In this document: positions 1-9,000 of the stretch, in pieces
How positions within the stretch are numbered: position 1 is the first letter of the stretch
Layout: the number at the start of each line of letters is the position of its first letter
Source: Streptomyces albus subsp. chlorinus
Lineage (GTDB): Bacteria > Actinomycetota > Actinomycetes > Streptomycetales > Streptomycetaceae
Assembly: GCF_013302895.1 (NCBI RefSeq)
Contig: NZ_VJOK01000001.1
Span: 6,323,252-6,363,700, forward strand
Reading direction: 5' to 3'
DNA: 40,449 bases
Program-made: the position numbers and the translations under genes
Notes under the pieces: model-generated
The model's database searches: none
What the model saw: only the letters and a program-made list of their open reading frames with translations
What the model was told of the DNA's origin: nothing

Positions 1-572
1 CCAGGGACGCTGCCGGGGCGCGGGGCGGGGGTGCCGTCCGCGAGCTGCCCGCGCAGGCGCAGCAGCTCGGCGGCGGCCGGCCCGAACTCGGCGCCCGCCT
101 CCAGGACGACCGGCGCCAGGTCGAGGTAGACGCCCTCCAGCGCGCGCTCCAGCTCCGGCACGGGCAGGCCGCCCGCACCCACCGTCAGCCACAGCGAGGT
201 GACGCCGTTCTCCAGGTCGGCGAGCACGGCCTCACGGGTGCCCGCCGCGTCGGGGCGCGTGTGCCGCTGGCGTACGTCCCACCCGCGCGCCGTGTTCCCC
301 TCGGCACGCCCGCCCCGGGTGAACGGAGCGAAACCGGGCGGGCTCTGCTCCCGGAACAGCCCGCCCCCGTCGCTGGTGGTGTAGAGGGGGCGTACGGCGA
401 TGCCGTCGGCGAGCGTCGTGGTGAGGGCGGACTCGGGCTCGGATTCGTCCGGGACCGGCGCTCCCGTCTTGCGCAGGACCCCGGCGACCAGCTGCTGCCA
501 CTGTGCGTACGTGGCGTCCGGAAAGTCCTGAGCGAGGGAGAGCGAGGACCCTTCTTCAGGCGGGACCGTCAT
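1..572 (-). CDS. mutA: Methylmalonyl-CoA mutase small subunit, partial (C-terminus beyond window)
   Basis: Only the first 190 residues are inside the window; the gene runs off the left edge. The translated N-terminus contains a block reading GNTARGWDVRQRH, followed by a stretch that alternates acidic helices with an LWLTVG strand. This is the pattern of the small (beta) subunit of B12-dependent methylmalonyl-CoA mutase. That subunit pairs with MutB to interconvert succinyl-CoA and methylmalonyl-CoA, which feeds propionate metabolism and polyketide extender units. The small subunit carries no cobalamin and is thought to be structural. mutB would be expected just outside the window. The start at 572 is the first ATG, but no strong ribosome binding site precedes it. 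Identification is by motif only. Confidence 0.85.
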   Translation of the reverse strand, partial: MTVPPEEGSSLSLAQDFPDATYAQWQQLVAGVLRKTGAPVPDESEPESALTTTLADGIAVRPLYTTSDGGGLFREQSPPGFAPFTRGGRAEGNTARGWDVRQRHTRPDAAGTREAVLADLENGVTSLWLTVGAGGLPVPELERALEGVYLDLAPVVLEAGAEFGPAAAELLRLRGQLADGTPAPRPGSVP

Positions 573-625
573 GGCCGCAGATTAGGTGAGGTAACCCGTG
601 AGTAGCAGAGGGCACAGGTGTGACC

Positions 626-650
626 TTGCACTCTCCCCACCGGGGAGTGA
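626..650 (-). promoter_or_regulatory. Possible promoter/operator upstream of mutA
   Basis: Between endonuclease V and mutA lies an inverted repeat, CTCCCC at 633-638 and GGGGAG at 642-647, with outer bases that read towards mutA as TTCACT, 17 bases, CAAGGT. The compact dyad between possible -35 and -10 boxes resembles the layout of MerR-type promoters. The -10 match is poor and no merR gene lies nearby, so this is a weak call. Confidence 0.25.
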
Positions 651-698
651 ACCGTGCGTGACGGAGGTGGACGCGGGGAAGGGAACGCGGATGGCTCC

Positions 699-1391
699 CT
701 AGGGCGCCGACGACGCCAGACGGGTGCGGCACAGATGGTCGGCCCGGCGGGTGGTCTCCGGCTGGCGGTAGGCGGGAGTCAGGCGGAGCGTCAAGGCGGT
801 GGCGTGGTCGATGCCGATGCCGCTGCCCACGGAGACGAACACCGGTTTGACGCCGGTCCGGGTGCGCAGCGCGCGGCCCACCTGCTCGCCGTCGATGGTC
901 AGCGGCGACCAGGAGCCGCGCTCGTGACCGGGCTGTTCGTAAGTGAAGAGGAACGGGGTCTTGGCCACGCCGTAGCAGGGGACGCCCGTCAGCACACCCA
1001 GGTGGACGGCCAGTCCGGCACGCCGGGGATGGGCGATGCCGTAGCCGTCGCACACCAGGACGTCCGGACGGCGGGTGAGCCCCTCCAGCGCCGCGACCAC
1101 GGAGGGCAGTTCGCGGAAGGCCAGCAGTCCCGGCACGTAGGGGAAGTCGGTGTGCCCCGCGTGCACCGACTCCTCCACCACCGTGAGCGTGGCGGCGTCC
1201 AGCACGACGGCGGCGGCGACCAGGCCGCCGCCGTCCGCGTAGGCGACGTCCACACCGGCGACGGTCCGCACCTCGTCGGGCGCCGGCCCCGGCCCGGTCA
1301 GGTCGGCGGCCTCACGCAGCCGCTCCTGCGCGGCGATCGCCTCCGCCTCCGTGGCGGGCCACTCGCCGGGCGACGCCCCCCGTATCCGCAC
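699..1391 (-). CDS. nfi: Endonuclease V (deoxyinosine 3' endonuclease)
   Basis: The 230-residue product has the standard endonuclease V order. A first strand VAGVDVAY carries the metal-binding Asp48. FPYVPGLLAFRE (83-94) carries the wedge Tyr85 and catalytic Glu94. VLVCDGYGIAHPR carries Asp115 and His121, and GVAKTPF carries Lys144. The C-terminus YRQPETTRRADHLCR is also typical. The enzyme nicks DNA near deaminated adenine (inosine) and has RNA activity in some organisms. One oddity is that the segment usually reading VSPGH or VSVGH, which supplies a conserved His, here reads VSVGSGIGID, so that His is replaced. The start is GTG at 1391, preceded by a purine-rich GGTGGAAGAG. It stands alone between mutA and an unrelated secreted-protein gene. 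Confidence 0.92.
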   Translation of the reverse strand: MRIRGASPGEWPATEAEAIAAQERLREAADLTGPGPAPDEVRTVAGVDVAYADGGGLVAAAVVLDAATLTVVEESVHAGHTDFPYVPGLLAFRELPSVVAALEGLTRRPDVLVCDGYGIAHPRRAGLAVHLGVLTGVPCYGVAKTPFLFTYEQPGHERGSWSPLTIDGEQVGRALRTRTGVKPVFVSVGSGIGIDHATALTLRLTPAYRQPETTRRADHLCRTRLASSAP

Positions 1392-1470
1392 GCTCTTCCA
1401 CCCCGTTGCTCTCGCGGGTCACCGCTGACGCGGGCCACCCGGCACACACGACCTGCTCAGCACACGCGAC

Positions 1471-2025
1471 TCACTCGGCACACACCACATCGTGCAGCTC
1501 GATCGGGTGGGAGTCCAGGGCCACGTACGCGGTCGAGGTGCTGGTGGTGCCGTCCGCCCAGTAGGCGGTCACGGTCGCCCACCCGAACCCGGCGGACTGG
1601 GCGACCGTCACGGGGCCCACCTCGATCCGCTGCGGGGTGTTCTGCGCGCACAGGATCACGTCGTGGTCCGGGTTCTGGGCCTGCTTCTGCTTGAGGAAGT
1701 CGGAGACGAAGTGCTCCCGCCGCTGCTCGGTCGGCCCGTGCTGGCCGTAGAACCAGGTCAGGAAGCGGTGGATCCCGGGGCCCGTGTGGCGGTTCCTCAC
1801 CTGCGCGGCGTGCCCGGTGGGCGGTGCGTACACCTGGGGGACGGGCGTGGAGGGCGCCGCCTGCGCGGTGGGTGCGGAGGGCGCTGTCCGCGTGGAGGGC
1901 GCCGCCTGTGCGGCGGGGGCGGTGAGGGCGAGTGCCGCCGCGGACGCGGCGAGGGCGGTGAGGGCGGTCGTGACGGATCTGCGGGCGGCGGTCGTGACGG
2001 TTGCGCGGGCGGCGGTACGGAGCAT
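1471..2025 (-). CDS. Small secreted protein of unknown function
   Basis: This encodes 184 residues. The ATG at 2025 is chosen because GAGGTG sits seven bases upstream and because the protein then begins with a good signal peptide: basic residues MLRTAARATVTTAARR, a long Ala/Leu core, and an AQA-A cleavage site near residue 42. The open frame extends much further upstream, but that part is antisense to the neighbouring gene and should be ignored. A Pro/Ala/Thr linker follows, and then a roughly 120-residue mature domain starting near FLTWFYGQHGP with two Cys (in ILCAQN and VVCAE) that could form a disulfide. The length and alternating strands suggest a small alpha+beta fold, possibly NTF2-like, but I do not recognise a named family. 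Confidence 0.75.
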   Translation of the reverse strand: MLRTAARATVTTAARRSVTTALTALAASAAALALTAPAAQAAPSTRTAPSAPTAQAAPSTPVPQVYAPPTGHAAQVRNRHTGPGIHRFLTWFYGQHGPTEQRREHFVSDFLKQKQAQNPDHDVILCAQNTPQRIEVGPVTVAQSAGFGWATVTAYWADGTTSTSTAYVALDSHPIELHDVVCAE

Positions 2026-2271
2026 GCGACACCTCGTTTGTCGGGCACTGTTCGTCGGGCACTTGCGCTGTTGTTCGGTACCGTCCGTGAACGGCGCCGG
2101 TTCCCGCATCGTCCGCCTTGCGGGCCACCCGGGGAACGGCACCGCTGCAACGCGCCCCCTCGAATCCCCCGCTTGGATGACGGCGGTCACTTCCCTCTCC
2201 GCAGAGCGGCACCGCCACCGGGCCCGGGCCCGGTACGGGACGGCCTGCCGGGGCCTGAGACCATCGCACGC

Positions 2272-2970
2272 GTGTCCGACCCCATGCTGTCCCGCTTCTC
2301 CGGCGAGTTCGAGATCCATCTGACGGTGGACGGCGGCTGTCCGGCCCTGCCGTCCGGCGCGCTCGCCGCCCGCGCGGCCGAACGTGGCTGGAAGTACGCC
2401 CACATCGTGCTCGACCGGGGACGCACCCCCTCGCAGCCGATGGTCACGCTCGACGCCGAGGGCACCTTCGACGCGGTCCTCACCACCGCCCGCACGGCGT
2501 CCGGTGACCTGGCCGCCGCGGGCTGCCCCGTGGTGCGCACCAAGATCGAGGCGGCACCCTGGGCACGGGGCGTGCCCGGCACCGACGAGGAGGGGGCCGC
2601 GCTCGGGTCCGCCCGCTACTTCGAGCACCACGTCAAACTGCTCCTGCCGCCGGACGCGGACCCGGCCCCGCTGGCCCGCGCCGTCAGCGGACACACCGCC
2701 CACCTGTCCCGCAACGCGCGCCGCACACGCGAGGACGGACAGCGCGAGTGCTTCGTCACCCAGCGCTGCCACCGGACCGGCGGCACCACGGCCGCACGCC
2801 GGCTGGACGCGCTGATGGCGGCACTCGCCGCGTTCCCCTACGAAATCCTCTCCGTGGAGAGGGAGTTCGTGGTGTACGACAGTGCCCTGACACTGGACGC
2901 CGGGTGGTTGCCCGAGGAGGACGGCGACGAGGAGGGGACCGGGATGAGCACGAAGGCGGCGGGGCGGTGA
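2272..2970 (+). CDS. Unknown protein translationally coupled to the AbiEii-like gene
   Basis: This encodes about 232 residues from GTG 2272, or 228 from ATG 2284; neither start has a convincing ribosome binding site. There is no signal peptide or membrane segment. Visible landmarks are FEIHLTV near the N-terminus, RGRTPSQPMVTL, a PVVRTKIEAAPW block, YFEHHVKLLL, LSRNARR and a C-terminal VEREFVVYDS. The two His-containing strands, HLTV and HVKL, loosely recall the paired HxTx motifs of 2H phosphoesterases, but the second lacks the Thr, so that is speculation. The stop overlaps the GTG of the next gene (GTGA at 2967-2970), so the two products are made together. The pairing suggests a partner or antitoxin role for one of them, but this is unproven. 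Confidence 0.65.
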   Translation: MSDPMLSRFSGEFEIHLTVDGGCPALPSGALAARAAERGWKYAHIVLDRGRTPSQPMVTLDAEGTFDAVLTTARTASGDLAAAGCPVVRTKIEAAPWARGVPGTDEEGAALGSARYFEHHVKLLLPPDADPAPLARAVSGHTAHLSRNARRTREDGQRECFVTQRCHRTGGTTAARRLDALMAALAAFPYEILSVEREFVVYDSALTLDAGWLPEEDGDEEGTGMSTKAAGR

Positions 2971-4355
2971 GCACACCGGAGACCGGGCGGCCGTCCGCAT
3001 CTCAGTGGCGGAAGTTCGGCTACGGGCCCTGGGCGGCCGACGAGACCGTCCCGCAGATGGAGCTGGACGAACAGACGCGCACCGAGCTGGATCTGCCGCC
3101 CACGCTGCGGCCCGTGCTCGGCGGCGACAGCGTGGTGCAGCGCCCGGTGTTCGACCCGTCGGCGCAGCACCACAGCAAGGCGATGCGGCTGGGCGAGCCG
3201 GAGTTCGCCGACGACGCGACGGGGGAGCGGTGGTACGCGGCGCGCCGCCGGGCCCTGGACCACGTGCTGGCCGCCGTCGCCGCCTCGCCGTGGGCGGAGC
3301 ACCTGGTGCTGCGGGGCAGTGTGCTGCTGCGCGCCTGGTACGGGGAGGCCGCGCGGGAGCCCGGTGACCTCGACTTCGTCGTGGAACCGGCCACCTGGCG
3401 CGTGGCGGACGCGCGCACCGAACGGATGCTGGACGGACTGGCCCGCGCCGCCGAGGAGGTCTCCGGTGCGGCCGGCGGACCGGTACGGCTGGAGGCGCAC
3501 GGCGCCGTCCGCGACGAGATCTGGACCTACGACCGGGTGCCGGGGCGCCGCCTGGTCATCCCGTGGACGGCCGACGGCCTGCCCGGCGGCACCGTCCAGC
3601 TCGACTTCGTCTTCAACGAACCACTCCCCGCCCCCGCCGCCCGCACCGGCGTCCCCCGCCCCGCGGGCGTGCCCGGCGCGCCGCTGTCGCTGCGTGCGGC
3701 GACCCGCGAACTCTCGCTGGCCTGGAAGATCCTGTGGCTCGTCGGCGACATGTACCCGGAGGGCAAGGACTTCTACGACGCCGTCCTCCTCGCCGAGGAC
3801 CCCGCCTTCACCCTCTCCTTCGACCTGCTGCGGGCGGTCTTCCGCGACGTCGAGCACGGCACCTACGACCGCCACCCGGTGCTGCTGGAGATGATCGTGT
3901 CCGAGGCGGGCGGCACCGAGTGGTTCGAGTTCGCCAAGGACCACCCGCGCCTCGCGGGCCCGCCGCACTCGGTGAACCACGCCCCGACGACGGACTGGCT
4001 CGACCGCCTCGCCACCGCGCTGGCACCGACGTTCGCACTGGACGACGGCAGCGGCGAGCCCTCCCGCTACCAGCTGTACGCTCGCTGGCTCGCCCCGCTG
4101 ATCGAGCAGAGCCGCACGGTGTACGCCGCGGACGGGCTTCCCGGCGTGCTGGAGCGGCTGTACTCCGGGCACGTGCCGCCCGCCTCGGCGCTGGTCGTCG
4201 TCCGCGAGGTGCTGGGCCGCGCCGCCTGCTCCCTGGACGGTGTGCTGCCGCTGGTGGCCGCCTTCCGGGCACGGCCGGACCCCGAACGGCCCTGGCGCCG
4301 CGGGTGGGACGAGAAGAGGCTCACCGAAGGCGCGCGGTGGCTGCGCTCCGGCTGA
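2967..4355 (+). CDS. AbiEii/AbiGii-type nucleotidyltransferase (DUF1814-like)
   Basis: The 462-residue product carries the DNA polymerase beta-like nucleotidyltransferase signature: LRGSVLLRAWYG (Gly117-Ser118) followed by EPGDLDFVV, with metal-binding Asp134 and Asp136. Further on, LAWKILWLVGDM and EGKDFYDAV give the Lys plus KDxYD motif IV typical of AbiEii/MenT enzymes. Family members transfer nucleotides to RNA targets such as tRNA 3' ends and act as toxins in abortive-infection or toxin-antitoxin systems. This one is longer than classic AbiEii (about 300 residues), with an extra N-terminal 100 residues and a helical C-terminal 120. The usual winged-helix AbiEi antitoxin is absent; instead the gene is coupled by a 4-base overlap to an unfamiliar protein. 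A housekeeping role is also possible. Confidence 0.8.
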   Translation: MSTPETGRPSASQWRKFGYGPWAADETVPQMELDEQTRTELDLPPTLRPVLGGDSVVQRPVFDPSAQHHSKAMRLGEPEFADDATGERWYAARRRALDHVLAAVAASPWAEHLVLRGSVLLRAWYGEAAREPGDLDFVVEPATWRVADARTERMLDGLARAAEEVSGAAGGPVRLEAHGAVRDEIWTYDRVPGRRLVIPWTADGLPGGTVQLDFVFNEPLPAPAARTGVPRPAGVPGAPLSLRAATRELSLAWKILWLVGDMYPEGKDFYDAVLLAEDPAFTLSFDLLRAVFRDVEHGTYDRHPVLLEMIVSEAGGTEWFEFAKDHPRLAGPPHSVNHAPTTDWLDRLATALAPTFALDDGSGEPSRYQLYARWLAPLIEQSRTVYAADGLPGVLERLYSGHVPPASALVVVREVLGRAACSLDGVLPLVAAFRARPDPERPWRRGWDEKRLTEGARWLRSG

Positions 4356-4407
4356 CCGGGGGGAGGGCGGCCCCGTACGGGGTAGGAGTGTCCCAGGGGG
4401 TGGTCGT

Positions 4408-5097
4408 GTGCACGGGACCGGAAAGAGAGCGGAGGTGCTCTTCCACACGGCGGGGGCGGTGCTCGCGCCGCTGTGCGCCATGGCCCTCGCCTACTGGGGC
4501 GCCTCCTACGCCGTGAACGGCGGGCCGCACTCCAGCGTCTACTTCGGCAACGCCGCCGTCACGGTCGCCTTCTTCGGCGCACTGGCCTCCGGGTTCCTCA
4601 CCGACACCAGCCACCCGCTCCAGCCGTTCGTGGCCATCGTCACCAGCCTGGTGCTGGCGCTCGGCGTCGTCGCCGTCTCCTCGGCGGTGGAGAAGGAGGC
4701 CATGCGCCTCAGGGGCGTGTCCACCCGCTGCACCGTGCTGGACGTCGACCGGCAGGTGCACACCAGCACCTACACCGACAGCAACGGCATCTCCCACACG
4801 ACCACCACGGTCGACTACAAGCACCGTCTCGACTGCGCGGCCGGCCGCCCGGACACGATGACCCGGGACGAGAAAAAGGCCGGCAAGGGCGAGCACCTCC
4901 AGGTGACGTACGACCCGCGGGGCCGCATGGAGCCCCTGCCCACCAGGGACCTGAAGGGGGACGGCTCCTGGCGCACGCTGGCCCTGGTGTGCCTCCCCGC
5001 GGTGGTCGGGGTACGGGTGCTCGCGGTGCTCGCCGCGGTCGGGGAGCACCGGCGCGCGAGGCGGAGGCTATACCAGCGGTACCCGTACCTGCGGTGA
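4408..5097 (+). CDS. DUF3592-like integral membrane protein
   Basis: This encodes 229 residues. GTG 4408 is chosen because an AGGGGG ribosome binding site lies about seven bases upstream. Three hydrophobic helices occupy roughly residues 10-35, 42-62 and 71-93. A soluble segment of about 90 residues follows, and then a fourth helix (ALVCLPAVVGVRVLAVLAAV) and a basic tail. The soluble part reads as beta strands with CTVLDVDRQVHT, a Ser/Thr-rich turn, and VTYDPRGRMEP. This strand pattern ending in V-YDP is that of DUF3592 proteins, whose function is unknown. The end overlaps the convergent marR-type gene by 30 bases, so both transcripts share antisense 3' ends. Confidence 0.7.
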   Translation: MHGTGKRAEVLFHTAGAVLAPLCAMALAYWGASYAVNGGPHSSVYFGNAAVTVAFFGALASGFLTDTSHPLQPFVAIVTSLVLALGVVAVSSAVEKEAMRLRGVSTRCTVLDVDRQVHTSTYTDSNGISHTTTTVDYKHRLDCAAGRPDTMTRDEKKAGKGEHLQVTYDPRGRMEPLPTRDLKGDGSWRTLALVCLPAVVGVRVLAVLAAVGEHRRARRRLYQRYPYLR

Positions 5098-5523
5098 CGG
5101 CGGCGGGCCCCACGGGGCCTCCAGCGCCTCCCGCAGCGCGGCGACCCTCGCGGGACCGATCCGCTCGGCGAGCCGGTCCTCCAGCTCGCCGAGGACCCGC
5201 TGGGCCTGGCCGTGGACGCGTTCGCCCTCCGGCGTGCGGCGGATCAGCCGCTGCCGTGCCGAGGCGGGGTCCGGGACGCGCTCCAGCAGCCCGGCGTCCA
5301 CCAGCCCGTGCACGGCCTGGTGCGCGGTCTGCCGGGTGACTCCCATGCGCCGCGCCAGCTCGGCGACGGTGGCGCCCTCCTCGCCCAGGACGGCGAACAG
5401 CTGCGCCTGCGCGGGCGAGACCGGCCGGGCACCGGTCGCGGCCAGCGCCGCCAGCAGCGCCTCCTCGAACCAGCGCCTGGCCTCACCGAGCAGTTGGGGC
5501 AGGTTGCGGCGGCCGGCGTTCAT
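5068..5523 (-). CDS. MarR-family transcriptional regulator
   Basis: The 151-residue product has the MarR winged-helix layout. An N-terminal helix is followed by SPAQAQLFAVLGEEG, then the helix-turn-helix TVAELARRMGVTRQTAHQAVHGLVDAGLLERVP (about 52-84). The wing ends in the family's D-(A)-R-x-R signature, here DPASARQRLIRRTPEG. The C-terminal dimerisation helix is EDRLAERIGPARVAALREAL. Proteins of this type bind DNA as dimers and usually respond to small phenolic ligands. The target is not evident: no regulated gene lies divergent from it, and it is separated by 207 bases from the immunity-like gene upstream. Its tail overlaps the membrane protein gene. Confidence 0.88.
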   Translation of the reverse strand: MNAGRRNLPQLLGEARRWFEEALLAALAATGARPVSPAQAQLFAVLGEEGATVAELARRMGVTRQTAHQAVHGLVDAGLLERVPDPASARQRLIRRTPEGERVHGQAQRVLGELEDRLAERIGPARVAALREALEAPWGPPPSPQVRVPLV

Positions 5524-5730
5524 AGGCTCATCGGTTCCTCGGTGCTGTCGGGACGGCGGGACCCGCCCATGGGGGCGGCGCCCGCCAGGCTACCGAGTGG
5601 GGAGTGGCAGGGGCGCGGAGCGGGACGGGGGAGTGGAGCACGCGCCACCCGGCACCGCCCACCGGGCACCGTCGGCGCCGCCCTCCGAGGTGATCCCCCA
5701 ATCCCGCGCTCGCTTCTCGTGGTGAGACCC

Positions 5731-6069
5731 TCAGTCGAAGCCGCGCACCAGCACCCGGCTCTCGTCCATTCCGGCCTCCGCCAGGAACGCGGCCAGCGCG
5801 TCGGCCGGGACGACACCCGTGGGATCCCCGGTCTCCTCATTGGCGGCGACCAGGAAGTAGCCGGGATTCGGCGCGTTCTCGACCTCCCGGACGAGCCCGG
5901 CCAGCGTGCCGTCCGCCAGCCGGAAGACGAACGTGTTCCACGGCCCGAGATCGTCCCAGGTGACTTCCGGCTCCCCCCATTCCCGGACGGCCTGCTCCGT
6001 GCTCAGGTCCAGTTCCGCTACGTACACGTTGCCGCGCAGCAAGGCGGCATCGACGCGCTCCAACGTCAT
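5731..6069 (-). CDS. Candidate immunity protein for the upstream Rhs toxin
   Basis: This encodes a 112-residue acidic protein with no signal peptide or membrane segment. ATG 6069 has GGAGG upstream and overlaps the Rhs stop codon (ATGA), so the two are translationally coupled. The sequence contains VTWDDLGPWNTFVFRLADGTLAGLV and a C-terminal half rich in Asp and Glu. Small acidic cytoplasmic proteins encoded immediately after a polymorphic toxin are normally cognate immunity proteins. I do not recognise the sequence as a named Imm family, so the role is inferred from position, size and charge. The alternative is an unrelated hypothetical protein at the end of the operon. Confidence 0.7.
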   Translation of the reverse strand: MTLERVDAALLRGNVYVAELDLSTEQAVREWGEPEVTWDDLGPWNTFVFRLADGTLAGLVREVENAPNPGYFLVAANEETGDPTGVVPADALAAFLAEAGMDESRVLVRGFD

Positions 6070-9000
6070 CTCACCTCCGTGACGAACACCGGGATGCGGG
6101 CGAAGTCCTCGCCATTGTGGAAGATGTGGCCCACCTCCGGGCTCACCCCCAGCTCCCAGCCCACATAGCCGGTCATCCTGCTGTGCGAACTCGGAGCCAC
6201 CGAGGTGTAGAACTCGAAGCTGCCGGGTTTGGCGTCGGCCGGGATCGGGCCGTCGTGCGCCTGCACCATCTCCCGGGTCCCGGTCCGCGGTACCCGTCCC
6301 CACAGCTCACCGCTGTCCAGCACCTGGGCCGTCACGTCCGGCGTCTGCGTGGGGGAGCCGAGCCGGTGGAACGGCCCGTGCAGGGTGGCCGGCGAGCCGA
6401 TGTCCGGGCGGCCCGGGGGCAGGGCGAGCGGCTCCCTGGGCGGCTCGGGGGCGGCCGGCTCCTCGCGGGCTCCCCTGCCGAACAGCCCCTTGAGCCGGTC
6501 CTTGAGGCTCGGCCCGCACTTGGGCGCCAGCCCGAGCACGTCGGTGACCGCGTGCGGGTTGTGGACGTAGGCCACCGGGTTCGGGGCCGGGGCCAGGCCC
6601 AGGGGGTCGGGGCTGGTGTAGCGGGCCGTCTCGGGGTCGTAGTGGCGGAAGTAGTTGTAGTGGAGGCCGGTCTCCGGATCGTGGTACTGGCCGGGGAAGC
6701 GCAACGGTGTGTAGGTGGTGCTGCTGGTGTGCCAGGCGGTCGCACCCCACAGCGTGCTCCGGGTGCGCCAGGCGACCTGGCCCCGCTCGTCCACGAGTTC
6801 CGAGGGGGTGCCGACGAGGTCGGTGACGATGGCGAAGAAGCGGGAGTCGATCTCGCGCTGGGTGGCCTCGTCGATGCGGCGTTCGTTCTGGGTCAGCGGG
6901 ATGCTGCCGTCGTGGTCCCACGTGAGGGTGACCGGGTGCGGCAGCTCCTGCGCGGTGGTGGTCTGCTCCACCAGCGTGGAGCCGTCCCACGTGAAGACGG
7001 TGCGCTCGGCCACCGTCGTCCCGTCCGCGGCCATCCGCCGCTTCTCGGTGCGCCGGCCCAGCGGGTCGTACCGATACCGCCACACGGTGCCGTCGGGCGT
7101 CGTCACCTCCGTCAGCCGGTCCTCGGCGTCCCAGGCGTAGCGCCAGGTGTCGGGCTTCTTCGACAGCCGGGTCTTCTGTCGCAGGACGAGCCGTCCCGCC
7201 CCGTCGTGCTCGTAGCGGACCTTTCCGGCCGTCGTGACGGCGGTGCCGTTGTAGGCACGGGGCCCGACGGCCTCCGCGGCGGTGTGGCGCCCGGGCCAGG
7301 AGGCGTGGGTCTGGTTGCCCGCCTCGTCGTAGGCGTAGCGCTCGGTCCATCCGTGGGCGTGCACGGCGGTGACGCGGCCCACGGCGTCCAGGTCGAACGT
7401 GCTCTCCCCGGACAACAGGTCCGCCACAGCGGTCGGATAGCCGTCGGCGCGGTAGCTGTAACGGCGCTGCTGGACGGTGTCCGGCCCGGTGGGCGTGCGG
7501 CCCGTGAGCGTCTGGGCGGTCAGCCGTCCCGCCGGGTCCCACAGGTGGGAGAGGGTGAGGCCCGAGTCGCCGATGGCACGCTCGGTCTCCCGGCCGACGG
7601 CATCGTGGGTGAAGCCCAGAGTGTGGCCCGAGGCCGTCAGCGAGGTGCGGTTGCCCGCCGCGTCGTAGCGGCTGGTGGAGACGGCCCCGGTGGGCGTGAC
7701 CCGGCGGACGGGGCGGCCCAGGGCGTCGTAGGTCCGGGTCAACGCCCGGCCGTCCACCAGCTCCGTCTTGACGCGGCCGAGCCGGTCACGCTGGAAGCGC
7801 AGTACGGAGTCGGGGCCCGCGGCCTCCAGCAGCCGGCCCGCCGGGTCGTAGGTGTAGGCCGTCACCGCGCCGGCCGCGTCCTTGCGCACGGTGCGGCCCA
7901 GCTCGTCCAGTTGGTAGGTGACGCGTTCGCCCAGCGGTGTGACGCGGGCCGTCAACTGGCCGGCGGCGTCGTGTTCGTAGCGGCGGGTGCGCCCGTCGAA
8001 GTCCGTCTCGGCCACCAGCCGGCCCGCCGGGTCGTAGGTGTAGTCCCACGTCAGGCCCTGCGGGTTGGTGACCTGGACGAGTCGCAGCTGCGCGTCGTAG
8101 GAGAAGGTGTGGCGCACACCGTCCGGGCCGGTTCTTGCCACGAGAACGTCGAAGTCGCCGTACTCGTACGTGGACTCCCCGCCCGCCGCGTCCACATGGC
8201 GGACGCAGTTGCCCTCGCCGTCCCACTCCCACACCTCGACAGCCCCGTCCGGGTGCACCCGGCGGGCCGGGTGCCCCTCCACGGTCCACTCCAGCTCGGT
8301 ACGGGCGCCCTCCGGGTCCGTCACCGCCACCGGCCGGCCGAAGGCGTCCCGTTCGTAGACGGTGGTACCGCCCAGCGGGTCGGTGATCTCGAGAGGGAGG
8401 CCGGCCGCGTCGCAGCGTACCCGGGTGACGGCGCCGAGCGCGTCGGTGACCGCGGTGAGGTGGCCCTCGGCGCCGTAGGTGTACCGGGTGGTGTTCCCCG
8501 CCGGGTCGGTCAGTGCTGTGCGGTTGCCGCGGGCGTCCCACTCCTGGCGCCATACGGAGCCGTCCGGCTCCCTCGTGGCGACCGGGCGGCCGAGCGTGTC
8601 GCGGGTGATGGTGCTTCTCGCCCCGTCGGGGTGGGTGACCGACACCAGGCGGCCCGCGTCGTCGTAGGCCAGCTTCGTGGTGCGGCCCAGCGCGTCCGTG
8701 TGCGAGAGCGGCCGGTTGTGCGGGTCCCGTTCGATGCGGGTGCGGTGGCCCAGCGGATCGATCTGGCCCATGGAGTGGCCACGGTCGTCGAACAGGTGGC
8801 GGGTCGTATGCCCTTCACGCGTCGTCACCGTGGTGACCTGGTGCCCGGTGGTCTCGTCGACGCCGTCGTAGTCGATACGGATCTGCAGGTGGCCGGCGGT
8901 GCCGCCTTCGGCGATGACGCGGTGCAGGTTGTCGTAGACGTAGTCGTAGCGGCGGTCGTTGGTGTCGGTCCAGGCCGTGATCCGCAGCTCGTCGTCGTAC

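Noticed and set aside
2026..3000. Upstream extension of the small secreted protein gene to a 509-residue frame
   Set aside because: The extension is antisense to a better gene, and the internal ATG at 2025 has a ribosome binding site and signal peptide.
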